This document shows positions 1 to 13,063 of a DNA stretch of 64,000 bases, piece by piece (position 1 is the stretch's first letter; every line of letters begins with the position of its first letter). Below the pieces are notes generated by a model. That model was given only the letters and a program-made list of their open reading frames with translations. It ran no database searches and was not told the origin of the DNA. Both the position numbers and the translations under genes were made by a program. The stretch covers positions 186,001 to 250,000 of the forward strand of contig JAIWNI010000011.1 of assembly GCA_025331435.1 (NCBI GenBank), in the 5' to 3' direction. Origin of the DNA: Choanephora cucurbitarum (Eukaryota; Mucoromycota; Mucoromycetes; Mucorales; Choanephoraceae).

Positions 1-469
1 ACGGTTCTTATAGAATGCACGTTCACGCTTAGCACGAATTTCTTGAACACGCTTCATAGCCTTGATTGTAGTGGCCATCATGTTACGGTCATAACGAACA
101 GGAACATTACGGCGCTTTTCAAATTCAAAGGTAGAATCCTGTGAAAGCAATCCCAGAAAAAAAAAAGAATTAGATCCAAAAGTCCAGATGATCTTCAATC
201 CTGATTCTACTTACAATGACCATTTCCTTTCCACTGGCCTTTCTGAAAGCCTTAGTCCAGCGAACCTTACGAGGATTACGCTTCATCTTGAAGTTCTTAT
301 GACACTTTGATCTACAGAAACGAAATGTCTATAAAAAGGGGAGAATGAGTCCAAACTGTCATCGCCGATAGTATGTTATAAGTGTTACCTTGCTATCGTT
401 ACGCACGAACATAGTGCCATGTCCTGGATAGCAAGGACCAGAGCAGAAGTAACAACGAGTAATATGCAT
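1..469 (-). CDS. RLP24: Ribosome biogenesis protein RLP24 (L24e family), 3' end missing
   Basis: Three exons (469-389, 328-215, 138-1) read as 111 residues and run off the left edge; introns are GT-AG and keep phase 0. The protein starts [18 protein letters not shown], followed by FVRND and, in exon 2, [13 protein letters not shown], giving the zinc-binding CxxC...CxxxC pattern of the L24e fold. The later stretch [15 protein letters not shown] and exon 3 [13 protein letters not shown] match RLP24 rather than ribosomal protein eL24. RLP24 sits on pre-60S particles in the nucleolus, recruits the AAA-ATPase Drg1/Afg2 and is replaced by eL24 in the cytoplasm (family knowledge). The basic C-terminal tail that contacts Drg1 lies outside the window. 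No in-frame stop is seen in the visible part. Confidence 0.93.
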
Positions 470-2201
470 AGTGGTATATGTAAAATTAAGGAAAAAAAGT
501 GCTGTATCCTTAAATTGCGGAAGAAAAAATATAACTCAAGCATCAGCCACTGAGGTTCGAGAGACTGCTTATCATTTTTCCTTTTTTGGACTCTTCTTCC
601 AGGTCCTCAATGAGTGCTTTCTTAACGAGAATTTAAAACAGCTTGTTTAAATATAAATAAAAACGAGAGAACCACACGAGATTTATATGTAAAATTACCG
701 AAATTGCAATTTTTGGACGCTAGCACTAATTCCACAAGGAAGTCAAAGTGCTGTTTGTCAATGGAGAAACAATTATGGTACTACACATTTGAGCAGCAAT
801 TCTGTTTTCATCATATTAAGAATACGCTTGTAATTTGAAGCTAAATCGACATAATATTCGCACGAAAAAAGAAAGAGAAAGAGAAAGAGGAAAACAAATA
901 TTCGATCTCTTATTGTAATGAATATACAGTGGTCACTCGATTTAAGAGTATGCTCAATATGAGAGTGCATTTCTCAAGAACATACACACTCTTAAGCGGT
1001 GCGACTATTTTAAACCTATATTTTTAAGGTCTTGATCGATTTTTACACTTTTCTTCTAAGGTGAGATAATCAAGAGGTAGCAGAGAGATAATTTATTAAC
1101 AGGATAGCAGGCAAAGAGAGAAAAAGCAGCTTCTCATCAAAGAGATGTAACAACTAAAGAAGCTTATCCGTACTTGACTGAGTCAGTGCATTGGCTGTTG
1201 TGTGAATAAGGGTACAGATTGTTTATCTAATTACTTGCAGGTTCAGATACTAGATCTATACTTTTTGTGGGACAAGTATCATAAGAGATATATGTAAACA
1301 TAAATAATTCGAAAAACAAAAACTCCTGTCCTTTCTGTCATATAAGCTTCCAGAAGCGCATGCCTGTTCCATCTGAATTCAAGTGTATGACTGTGCATAA
1401 ATAATCAAGTCAAGATGGCTTGCTTCGAATACTTGCTTTCCATAGAATGAGCGGAAAATCAATGCGCACTGACCAACCTATTTATGGTTGGACAAGTACC
1501 ATTGTAATTTCTGTTTTTTTAAAAGGAGTTTAATGCGGTAGCCATGAAACCAAAATAGCACAAGAAAAATCCTTGTTCTCAATTCTTTTCTTTGCGTGCT
1601 ATCTAACAATTGTGCTAATCATAGGATTTGCCTATTTGTTACGTATGTATGAAAGATTTGGGCGTCGCTAGAAAAAGGAAATAAATGACAACTGTTGAAG
1701 CAATAGTAAAAGTAGTGGGTATCTACAGTACAACAAAAATTTCCGAATCTTGTATCAACCAAAGGCTCTTCTTGTAATTCCAGAAGATCTAAAATTGAAA
1801 ACATAGCCTTTTTCTTTTAACTTAATGGTAATTTTTTTGTTTGTTTTGCATGTACCTGAATAAGACACAGTTAAATGTGTTTGTTGCCCAATCATTATTT
1901 GCTAAAGTGATACATAGAAATCGTGATTGATCAAATATTGGATTGAGTCGATAGAAGGACTCTGCATATTAGCTGATCCTTGAGGGTATCATACATAAAA
2001 AAACAATGCCCAAGCATCTCAGGGGGGTCATTACATAGTTCAACAGAAACCGAGTCAAAATATGACCCGAGCTGAAACCTGTCAAGACAAATTACAGATT
2101 AGGATATGGTTTTGAAACTATAACTCATGGCTTGATTTTAGCAACATTGTAGTATTTTACAAACTTTTTTCTTATCTCCTTTTAACTCACATTGTTTTCT
2201 A
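470..2201. other. Spacer with no supported gene (RLP24 promoter to GH16 gene)
   Basis: AT-rich spacer of 1.7 kb. It holds the RLP24 5' region, a purine tract near 863-894 and one copy of the short TA-flanked repeat (927-1010). Small open frames here have no recognisable protein features. Confidence 0.6.
927..1010 (+). repeat. Short TIR element (MITE-like), copy A
   Basis: 84-bp element starting CAGTGGTCACTCGATTTAAG and ending in the imperfect inverse ...TTAAGCGGTGCGACTATTT, bordered by TA on both sides (925-926, 1011-1012). The core TATGCTCAATAT followed by AGAGTGCATTTCTCAAGA recurs in copies C (43747) and D (61105). TA flanks plus terminal inverted repeats point to a non-autonomous element mobilised by a Tc1/mariner/pogo-type transposase (inference). 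Confidence 0.7.
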
Positions 2202-3381
2202 ATGCAGTTGACAGGAGCTGCCTGGTTTTTGATTTTGGCTGTGCCTCGTATCATTTATGCACAAACCAAGGAAGCAAACGGCCCAAGGCAACCTGTAGTT
2301 TGTGATTGTGGGTTTAAGGATGAAAGCAACAATATATGGGCCAATATTTGGCATGCTGATTACTCTGTATACAAATCGAACTTGCGACAAGACTCTCATT
2401 ATATGCTTATGGATTATACGGTGGATGCAAAACACAATAACACATTTTCTAGAGTTTTTACACCAAAGAATGTAAGATTATCAGCAGATAATGGTATTGT
2501 GTTATCCGTAGAAAAGGACAGCTATGGAAAATATTCTTCAGCTTCTATTGGAACGAAAAGGTAAGTTGATGTTGTCTAATTCAACTTGTAAGAATGGGCT
2601 ACTCATTTCTTTTTGAAGAGATGACTTTCTGTATGGTACATTTCGTGCTAAATTAAAGACAAGCAACGTACCAGGCACAGTGGCTGCCTTCTTCTACTAC
2701 CGTAACAACACAAGCGAAATAGATGTGGAAATGCTCAGTCGACTGAATAATCCTTATATGTCCTACTTTTCGGTTCAGCCTCAAGTGTACGAAAGCAATG
2801 GACAAGCTTCACCTCTAACTAATAACAAGCATCCATTGAGTTACAACCCAACAGAGGTACAAAGGCCAACCTATGTGTAGCTTTGTTTCTAGTTTTATTC
2901 ATTTGGTTATGATATAGGATTACCACACTTACCGTTTCGACTGGACACCTGGATCTGTCAGGTTCTATGTTGATGATGAATTCGTCAATGAATTGACAAC
3001 AAATGTTCCAAATTCTCCAGGTCGCATTCTACTGAACCATTGGACAGATGGAAATCCTAATTTTAGTGGCGGACCACCAACAGAAACTGCAGAATTAACT
3101 TTATCAAAGCTAAACATATTCTTCAATTCTTCAGAAAGTGATAACTCTTTACAATGTCAACACTCAAAGTCAGCTTGTCTCGTTTCTGGTAAGGAGTAGT
3201 GTGGGATACATAACTACATATTGACTTCTTCTTTGTTTTGTAAAACGGCGTAGATATAATGAGTAGCACCTTGTATCCCGGCGATAGCAATTCATCTGGT
3301 GCTCTGAAAAACCAGCCTTACTTCTTTTATCTCTCTTGTTTTACTACCTTTGTAGCTACTTTATTGTACAACCTAATTTAA
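2202..3381 (+). CDS. Secreted GH16-family glycoside hydrolase, probable GPI anchor
   Basis: Four exons (2202-2560, 2619-2856, 2918-3188, 3254-3381) give 331 residues. The start MQLTGAAWFLILAVPRIIYA looks like a signal peptide. Exon 2 contains SEIDVEML, which fits the GH16 catalytic signature ExDxxE (nucleophile and acid/base glutamates), followed by the beta-jelly-roll strand YRFDWTPGSVRFYVD in exon 3. The C terminus is a short Ser-rich linker then a hydrophobic tail (FFYLSCFTTFVATLLYNLI), typical of GPI attachment. GH16 enzymes act on beta-1,3/1,4-glucans or transfer glucan to chitin at the wall; which activity applies here is not decidable by eye. The ATG lies in TTCTAATGCAG, which itself resembles an intron acceptor, so an upstream exon cannot be excluded. 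An AATAAA lies near 3416. Confidence 0.85.
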
Positions 3382-4131
3382 CTTAGTCATATTTGTTTTG
3401 GCATTTACAATGTAAATAAAGCCATTCTTTTTTCTTACTTTCTTAGTCATATTAAAGATCTGCATATACACCATTGTGCTATAAAAACTACGAAAAAATG
3501 AAACAATGTATGCTGAGCTTAATAAAGCGATACACTTATATCCGTATAACCAAGTAGAGCTATCTTATGTTAGTAATACATAATATCACTATTGAATTCA
3601 GTATGAAGTCAGCGGCTGTGTTTTTCAGAAGGACAAAGATAGTGTTCTAATGATGAAATACGCTGTCTATCTATACTATCCAGAATTGGGTGTAAACTGC
3701 GGCTATATTGCGGTTGCTCATTGCGGTAAAGAAGTAGACATATTGCGATTTCAATTTGTAACTAAGTCAACTAGTGACACTATTTGATTAGATGATATTG
3801 TTCTGAAAGTTCCAAAATCAATCTTATCACGGATTCGAGTCAAAAGGCCTTTCATTTTGCTTTTATTAGTGAACTTGAAATCACACTAGATCATGCGTTA
3901 TGGACAAATTTTCTCGGCAAGGCATCCGCCACTTGCTACCAATTGCAAATTGAATTTAGGATCTGTTTTTGTTATTATCATTCAACCTTGGCGTTTTGTT
4001 CACAGTTTTGACTGGTATCAAAGTTCCACAAAGAAAATCGTTCGGTTTAGTATAAAATTATTTTTATTTTGATCTTGATTATTAGGGGAAGCATGATGTT
4101 CTTATCAAATAACAATTAGGCACATAACTAT
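3382..4131. other. Spacer between convergent GH16 and thaumatin-like genes
   Basis: 750 bp of AT-rich sequence holding both 3' ends. An AATAAA for the GH16 gene lies near 3416. No further gene or repeat is seen. Confidence 0.6.
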
Positions 4132-4851
4132 CTAACAAAGTGAGACTGTATAGCTTGTAGCTTCGCACTGAAAAGTTGATGTTTGATCGTCATATGCGAA
4201 GCTATATGCATCGGGACAAGCCTCTTTAATAACAGCAGAACTTCCGCTTGGAGTACATGTGTTTGGGTTGTTATAGCTTCCTGTACAGCAATGTTCATCG
4301 GTGCCAGTTTTTGAACATGCACTTTGACAAGAGATTATGTTACCAGTGGCATCTTTTACAGCATATTCTGCAGGACATTCGTTCATTTGACATTGTGGTG
4401 CGCCACAACTATATCCATTGGCATCTCCACCACCCGAAGGAGTGATTGACATGGGAATATTATAGCCATCAACTAGACTTATATCATAAAAGTCTTTACC
4501 ACCTGATCCTTTGAAAAAGAATTCTGCAAGACTAGCAGGATTACTAGCCCCAGGAGTGTTACAATATTCCAAGTTTTTGCCGGAAGAGCCAGAGCATGAA
4601 TAACGTCCCCATACTCTACCTCCCCACTGATCTGGTTTGCTGAAGCTGTTGCTTGCGCCTGGTGTTAAATCGAAGCTCTGTTCTGGCCCACCGCCAACTC
4701 CATTTGTGAGCACACCAACCGAAACAATCTGCTTGCAGTTGTTCTGAACAACAATGGATTTACTGGAACAAATGATGTGTACTAAGTATGCCGCAGCATA
4801 CATATACCAGAGCAGATATTTTGCAAACATACAAGAAAGACAGATTGACAA
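4132..4851 (-). CDS. Secreted thaumatin-like protein (PR-5/GH152 type)
   Basis: Single-exon gene of 239 residues. A hydrophobic N terminus (residues ~1-30) is a probable signal peptide. The body has the thaumatin order of motifs: an N-terminal strand with VVQNNCKQIVSV, WGGRVWGRYSC, LAEFFF, the signature DFYDISLVDGYNIPM and the end CPDAYSFAYDDQTSTFQC. About 14 cysteines remain after the leader, in keeping with the disulfide-rich fold. The Arg, Glu and Asp residues that line the acidic cleft (GR, AEF, DFYD, VDG, YDD) look intact. Members of the family bind or slowly hydrolyse beta-1,3-glucan; in fungi they are linked to wall remodelling or to antagonism of other microbes. It converges on the GH16 gene. 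Exact substrate is unknown. Confidence 0.93.
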   Translation of the reverse strand: MSICLSCMFAKYLLWYMYAAAYLVHIICSSKSIVVQNNCKQIVSVGVLTNGVGGGPEQSFDLTPGASNSFSKPDQWGGRVWGRYSCSGSSGKNLEYCNTPGASNPASLAEFFFKGSGGKDFYDISLVDGYNIPMSITPSGGGDANGYSCGAPQCQMNECPAEYAVKDATGNIISCQSACSKTGTDEHCCTGSYNNPNTCTPSGSSAVIKEACPDAYSFAYDDQTSTFQCEATSYTVSLC

Positions 4852-5445
4852 AGCAAAGAAGATCTAAACCCTTTCTTTGCGTTTCTCATGATTCTTTTTC
4901 AATGTACTTTATGACACAAGGGTTTGGTTTAACAAATTGAGAACACCCTGAATACAAAGGATTTCAACAACAGCCACAAACAACGGGAAAGAAGTATTTG
5001 GGTTATCTTCAGTGTGTTGCGTATGTGTTCTATACAGAACATGCATTAACTAAAGTGTCATCAATTACGAACCAAAACTATTATAGAATAGTAGCAGTTC
5101 CACTGTAGTATTTTCTGCAGTGCCAAACAAAAGATGGTTTCTTTTTTCTTCTCCGAATACATGTTGTCGCAAGAGCTTGAACCTTCTGGCTTTCATTTTT
5201 GTTCCTCGTTGTATTATCTGTGTCTGGCTAATGTCTCGGGATAATTACCTTCTTTTTCCTGTAACAACCTCAACCGTTCAAAGTCAAAACCGGTGCTTTA
5301 AGTCATGAAGAGACACAACATCATTTATGGTAGCCTGGACAAACACAAATAGCGAGGACACTGCTTATTCAATAACAAGAATAGTCATTGAGCCAAGCTT
5401 TTTAATGACTTATTGACATGTTGAGCAATAAGACTATACATAATA

Positions 5446-5580
5446 CAATAGTCGCTTTATTTAAGAGTGTACATATTTTTGATAAATACATTCTAAAATC
5501 AAATCAAATGGTATTTTAGCGCATGAAGCAATTTTCAAGTTAAATGATTGCACCCTTACACTTAAATCGAGCGACCACTG
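5446..5580 (-). repeat. Short TIR element (MITE-like), copy B, inverted
   Basis: 135-bp element with TA on both sides (5444-5445, 5581-5582). The left end CAATAGTCGCTTTATTTAAG equals the right end of copy C in reverse. The right end, reversed, reads CAGTGGTCGCTCGATTTAAG, the left end of copy A. The interior is different from the other copies, so this member shares only the ends. Confidence 0.7.
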
Positions 5581-6099
5581 TAACCTTTTTTTTTCTTGGC
5601 TAAAAAGGAGACCGTTTCGTAGTAAGCTTATGTCAAATCGCAGTTCTTGTTGTCTCCAAACTTGAGTAATTCTAGTTCATTTTTTTTTTGGCTTTCTTCT
5701 GTCTCCACCCTTTTTTTATGTAAATTAAGAAGGAAAGTAACTCTTAATTTTGTGAAAACCTTGTTATCGTGATTTTCCATTTTTCTGCTCCGCATAGAAT
5801 AAGTTGGTTATGTGTCACTTTAATTTGTAGAGGAGTTGATATGAATGTCGTTAGCGGCATAAACGAAGAAGAGAAGAATGGAAAGCCTTTTTAATGATCT
5901 TCTTTTCGTTTACTCTATCAGTTTATGCAAACAAAGTCGTTGCAGCTTTTTCATGTGATTATGCTTTCGTCACCAGTAAGACTGCTTTTTTGCAAACAGC
6001 TTAAATTTCGAAAATCAAGGGTGTTTTCTTTTTATCCTTTTTTTTTTTCACTCAAGGGCAAGGTGATTCTTGCTATCGCACATTCTAGGATAGTCCCTT

Positions 6100-6700
6100 T
6101 ATTGTGGCGTTGACGACGGTGGTAGCGAACATAAAGTGGATGTAGAAAGGTGTTGCGTAAATGCTGTATAGCAAATGCGTTGGAGGCATGTGAGTGATGG
6201 GTGCTTACTGATCTCATGTGTTTCCGCTCTTCTCTTTCTTTTGCTTTTTAGTCCTTTCAGTAGGAGCAGTAGAGAAAGGTTGAGCCCTTTCACCTAGTTT
6301 GTGGCAGTATCCTTTTCTTCTCAACAGTACCAGAGAGAAGGGATGAGCTGGAGCTAGACTGGCTACACTTGCCGCACAGCAGACCCAATATATTACAGAG
6401 GCACGAGGCAGGTTCTGGCTTGGGAGACAAAGTGAAGCAATTCGCGAGAGTAGAAGTAACATCGTATGGGTTGGGAGATGCACCTCCATATCTCCTCATA
6501 TTGTATGTGAAAATTCTCTATCCTGTTATAAGCCGACTTTAACCCCGGCGGGTGACTCAGTCTAGGCTTGGTATGGTCTTCCCTTGGTTCTTTTCTTTCT
6601 AGAACTGGATCAAGTGGTATCTCACACCGTAAGTTAGAGAAGAGGGTAGATAGAAGTCAACCTCCACGTTTGGTTACCCTTGGAAACAGTTTTTTCTCAT
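6100..6700. repeat. Possible retroelement remnant (weak)
   Basis: This patch is visibly less AT-rich than its surroundings and has no intact gene. Near 6611 the plus strand reads TGGTATCTCACACC, which faintly resembles a tRNA primer-binding site after an LTR. No matching second LTR, gag or pol sequence was found in the window. Confidence 0.15.
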
Positions 6701-9568
6701 AAAAAACTGGCTAATAGACTTCTTATTCTTTTAAATAAAAATCAATTTATAAAACTAAATGCTATTTCTAAATATTATTGATACGTGAAACTGTTCTTTT
6801 GATTTTGTCAACAACAGCAAAAACTTGTCTAAGCAAATAAAGCCTTTGAATCGTTTAAGTTGAATTACAATATTATAAATCTGCTGGGTGTTGATATATA
6901 AAAGCTCTGACCAACTTCATTGACGATTCATAAAAGAAATCAATGAGTCTAGAGAAAAATAAAGACGTTCTACTGAAAAAAATATAATTATGAATTTAAA
7001 AGCACTCAACCACAGCTAATTCAAGTTGAGCCAAAACATAATTATTGTAAGGATAGACTGAAGGCTTAACAAAGTGTAATATAAAAATGGCTTATTCAAC
7101 AGTCAGAATGAAAGTAAATTAGCATACTCATTTTCATTGTTCTAAGAGTTGAAAAAAACACAGCCTTTTATGTTTTTTTCTTACTTCCTAGTAATAAATC
7201 TATGTCTCCATAATCACTCAAACAAGATCTACTAATAATTCTTGGTTTTAGTTGACAGGCTATCACAAAAACGATACTTGCTATCATAAAAATTCTTAAA
7301 GCTAGACCTGATCAAACAATATTGTTATAGATATCTTACTCCAATCTATTGATGAGCTTTTTGTTTTTCATCATAATGCGACATAAGGCTTACAAGAAGA
7401 CTTTAACGGACAAAATAATATGATACTTCGATTTAGCACTAAAGTTTTCCTATACATTAAAAACCACCAACTTTCAATAAAATGTGGAATTTCCTTCAGA
7501 AAGCAAGGCCTGTGAGATCTCAGGCCTACTCAAGAGTACAAGGTGAGATCTTTGTTTCTAGTGCTTTAGGCTTGAACGTACTGATTGAGAGTTCTGTGAA
7601 AGCCTCCCAATTGTAGTAATGCTGATATAAGAATTTAAAAGAAAGGAACAATAGTAAAATGAGGATAAATTAATACACGAGTGCAATCTTAAGGAAGTTG
7701 ATGCTCTCAAGTTGAAGTCTGGCTACAACATTAAAACATAAAAAAAAAAATTGAAACAACTCAAGCGCTTTATTATGAGTGTTGCTTCTGGATTGTTTCT
7801 TGATTTTTCTCTCATTACAAAGCTCATTAATGGAATGCATACTGTGTCTTGATTTTTGCACAGTATAGAAACACTGATATCAAGAAGAACTGGTTCAAAA
7901 ACATTTCTTATAAATTCATTATACGTGGTCTTAAGCTTATTCACAATAATACTATCAAGATGCCTGCGTACGAACGATTTTGTCTTAGAAAAATGCTTGG
8001 TTCCAAATTAACAAAACGAAAAATTCCAAGTGACAATATTATCCATCCCAAAGAGCTACACCATTTCAGCTTCATTCTAACTCAAAGCTTTTGATAGTAT
8101 ACGAATGAATGCATATCTTATCGTACGAATTTATTGCCCTACCTCCTTTACTGTATAATAACAACAAAGAAATTCAAAATATAGAAGAGTAAACGATTGG
8201 CGGGAGAACATTTCATAAAGTTATATGCATTTGACAAAAATTAATGATCATCCATCTATAGTTTTCCCCTACCTCGTATGTTTTATGCTTCTTTTCTCTT
8301 TTGAAATCTAAAGACTAACAACATGTATTCGATTAATTCATAAAACTATTGCCAACCTATTTTAAGCTTAAATTGTTGTTCTATTTATTTTCTTTTAAAA
8401 TCTAAATGTATATGAAAAAACTCAACATGAATATTTTGATGCATAGCTTCTTCATACAACAATTGTCGGTTCTGAAAACGCAAAGGAGCAACGTAACGCA
8501 AGCTCTCGTTAATTATGCTAACAGTCTTCTTTCATTTTCTCTTGTTATATTAGTCCAACCAATACAAATCCATCAAACAATGTTGAGAAGGAAAAAAACA
8601 AAACAAAACACTTCCTCCACCATAACAATCATTTCATTTTTCGACACAAATATTTCGGTATGGTTTTAATAAACTCAACAAGAAATGAGACATTGAAAGA
8701 ATTAAAGAGATCTCAAAACAGCATATTTTTTCTCTTTTCTTCTTCAATCCAACTGCATAGTCATGCAGGAGATGCGATATGCCCATATGACTAGTTAAGC
8801 TATCCTTCATTTCGTAATGAATGCCAACGCTATAATCGTAAGGTTTAATTATACATGCGTGAGTTTGTTCCAAACAAAAGGAGAGGGGAGGAAAACTAAG
8901 TTGGTGTAACGAGAAACACTCAAAATAGCTCAGGGAAGGCTTTGACACAAGGAGAAAGAGAAACGCTTAGGAGATTCAAACTGAAAGGAGAGCCGTTTTC
9001 TACATTACTTTCTGGTTCTAAAAGCGTTTATGTAATCGTTTTGACATATGTCTATCGAATCCAAATATGGTGTTTTCATTTTGTCTTCTCTCTCAGTTTC
9101 AAAAACGAAGCAGAAATAAACCACATTCATACACAACAAAGCTAGCAAAAGGAATTGAACCAAAAAGGATCCACTTTAAGATTATCACAAGTACATCTTT
9201 AGTCATTCAAGCAGGAATATATACTTGCTATTTCCATTGTTTTATTCACAAAAGTGAAGTTAGATTAAAAGAAACGAGAGCAACAAAATATGCAATCCTT
9301 AACTTTATCTTCTCCCTTCTTTTTTTTTCGCCAATAAAGCAATATGACGAGCAAATTTAACGCAGAGAAGCATAATTGAAGATTAAGATAGATTCCTTTT
9401 CTATTCCCTTCTCTTTTTGTTTTTTCTTCTTCTTTGTCTTCATCCCCTCGGCTTTTCACAGTCTATCTTACTAAAAAAGAGGCTATCTTGTATCCATACT
9501 CAATCGCAATTCAACGCAGAAGCTTCATCATCTTAGAACCCAACAACTGATCTGGATTAAAAAAAAAT

Positions 9569-11790
9569 ATGAAATATGGACAAGAACTACAACAAAACAT
9601 ATTCCCACCTTGGCGACATTCTTACGTAGAATATGACCTACTCAAATACGAGCTCAAGAACAGGCAATTAAACCATGGATGGACAAAAAAAGACGATATT
9701 CATTTCACTAGTTTACTTGAAAAAGAGTTGACTAAAGTATACGATTTTGTCAACGCTAAGCTAGCTGAAATTGATTCGCGCATACTGTACTGCGAGCGCA
9801 CAATACAAACACTTCAGAAAAATAGTGCGGCCAATGCCGAAGCTAACTACAGTATTATGGATGAAGCCCTGACTGAGATCCTATTTGATGTCAACGATTT
9901 GTCTCGTTTCACTCGCGTTAACTATGTGGCCATTCAAAAAATCCTCAAGAAGCATGATAAATGGACTCAATTGAACCTAAAACAAGAGTTTGTAACGCGA
10001 TTACGTGAAAAACCATTGGACAAACAGCGATTTGATGTGGCCATTGTTTATATTTCTGCTCTCCATGACATCTGTCGCAACCAGGGCCGACAATCTCCCG
10101 GTAATAGTGCATCAGGTGGTGATCAAAATGCATTTGAACGTGCTACTGCAAAATATTGGATTCATCCTGACAACATTACTGAGGTCAAAGCAATCATCAT
10201 GTTACATTTACCTGTATTAATATTTGACAAGAGGAAGAAGTGGGAGCCTTCAGATTCATCTGTCTCAAGTACTTATTTTGACAATCCCAACTTTGACCTC
10301 TATACATCTCGCCTACAACGAGATGAAGGAGCAGAAGCTATACGATTTAGATGGTAAGTGTTTTCTCCTCAATGATTGTCACTTATCAGCTCTCTTTTTG
10401 AATCGAGTTCTAATCATCTTTTGTTTCAAGGTATGGCCCAATGAACACAAATACTATATTTATTGAACGAAAAACACATCACGCTCATTGGTTAAATGGG
10501 GCTTCTGTAAAAGATCGTTTCAAAGTTAAAGAAAATAGAGTCAATTCATTTGTGTCAGGTCAATATACACCCGAACAAGTAGCTGCTGATCAAGAACAAT
10601 CACAGCTAGATGAAAAAGCTCTAGAATCCATCCGCTTTACAGCTCAAGGTGTACAAAAATCGTTTTCTGAAAAGCATTTGGAGCCTATCCTTAGAATATT
10701 CTACAACAGAACTGCGTTTCAGTTACCAGACAATCAACGAGTACGCATTTCACTTGACACTGACCTGACTTTTATAAGGGAGGATAACTTAGATGGCCTA
10801 CCACGTCGTCAGCCAAGTAACAATTGGCGTAGAAACGACATAGGCATTGATCATCCTTTCTATCTTGTGAGAGAATCGGATATCTTGAAGTTTCCCTATG
10901 CTGTGCTAGAAACCAAAATTCAAACCCATCTCGGTCAAGAGACGCCAGCTTGGCTCACATCTTTAATAGAAAGTCACTTGGTTCATGAGGTACCACAGTT
11001 CTCAAAATACCTGCATGGTGCAAGTCATTTCTACCGTGACAAACTACCTCTCTTGCCATGGTGGCTGTCTGAACTCAACGTGGATATCCGAAAACCCCGT
11101 ACCGAAAACACTGGCTTGACAAGGTCACGTAGTTTTAAGCCTCTAATTGATGGTCAATATCGAAGAGCAATGATTGAGAGGACCGAAAGAGCCAACCAGA
11201 AAATCATTGTGCAAGGGTTACATTCCGTCAAAACAAAAGAAATCATTCCTCCTATGCCGCCAACGAAACATACAACTTCTAAAAAGATTTATCCTACTGC
11301 AGATTCATCACTAGTACTGCCACCAATCCCATCACCCTCTGTACCGACTCAACGGCCCAAGTCCTCCCCTTCATTTTCAAATCCCATTCGAGATGTCTTT
11401 CATTCAAATGACAAACGTAAAACAATAGACCTAGAAATAGGCAAGCCTGTGTCTGAGGAGAAAAGACTCAAAACCAAAATCAAATCAGATCCAAAAGTGT
11501 ATTTTGCCAATGAACGTACTTTTATCTCGTGGCTCCAATTTTGTGCGCTGCTTTTGACTGTGGCATTAAACTTGCTTAATTTTGGTGATATCATCTCGCG
11601 TACAGTAGGCGGTATTTTTATTGGTCTATCTGCTGGTATTGCCATGTATGCACTGTATCGATTTGAAAAGCGAGCTTGGATGATCAATCGGCGTATTGAT
11701 GGACGGTATGATGATGTCTGGGGCCCAGCTGTCCTTTGTATTTTATTGGTGATTGCACTTATTGTGAACTTTTATCTCCGTTTCCGTTAA
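9569..11790 (+). CDS. VTC complex polyphosphate polymerase subunit, VTC4-like
   Basis: Two exons (9569-10353, 10431-11790) give 714 residues, close to yeast Vtc4 (721). Order: SPX domain (1-~150, starting MKYGQELQQNIFPPW, with the inositol-pyrophosphate-binding helix around KKHDKW), VTC polymerase domain (~190-500) and a C-terminal DUF202/VTC1-like membrane domain with three helices. Tunnel residues known from Vtc4 look kept: HPDNITEVK, R259 and R261 in IRFRW, K276 in IERKTH, K289 in ASVKDRF, Arg in FYNRT and VRIS, the metal Glu in FPYAVLE, and FSKY. The enzyme makes polyphosphate from ATP at the vacuolar membrane and moves it into the lumen (family knowledge). A divergent paralogue lies at 57077-59400. 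The gene is tail-to-tail with RPN11, 92 bp apart. Confidence 0.93.
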
Positions 11791-11882
11791 TATTTATATA
11801 TAAATCCTACATTACTGTATAGATGGCTTCTTCTTTTAAAATATATATATATCTTCTCTTTTTTTTTTATTTCAAAATCATC

Positions 11883-13063
<1,181 letters not shown>

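Larger units (their letters stand above)
4852..9568. other. Gene-poor stretch, 4.7 kb
   Basis: Divergent spacer between the thaumatin-like gene and the VTC4-like gene. It contains repeat copy B (5446-5580) and a less AT-rich island at about 6100-6700 described separately. The many short open frames (60-100 codons) have no recognisable domains, no consistent codon pattern and often overlap on both strands, so none is called. Confidence 0.55.

Noticed and set aside
6535..6590. Minus-strand GACCATACCA start reminiscent of 5S rRNA
   Set aside because: The following bases do not match 5S rRNA and the internal control region is absent.
4852..9360. Numerous 60-100 codon frames in the 4.7 kb spacer
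   Set aside because: They overlap on both strands, are low-complexity (Phe/Lys/Ser) and show no splice partners or motifs.
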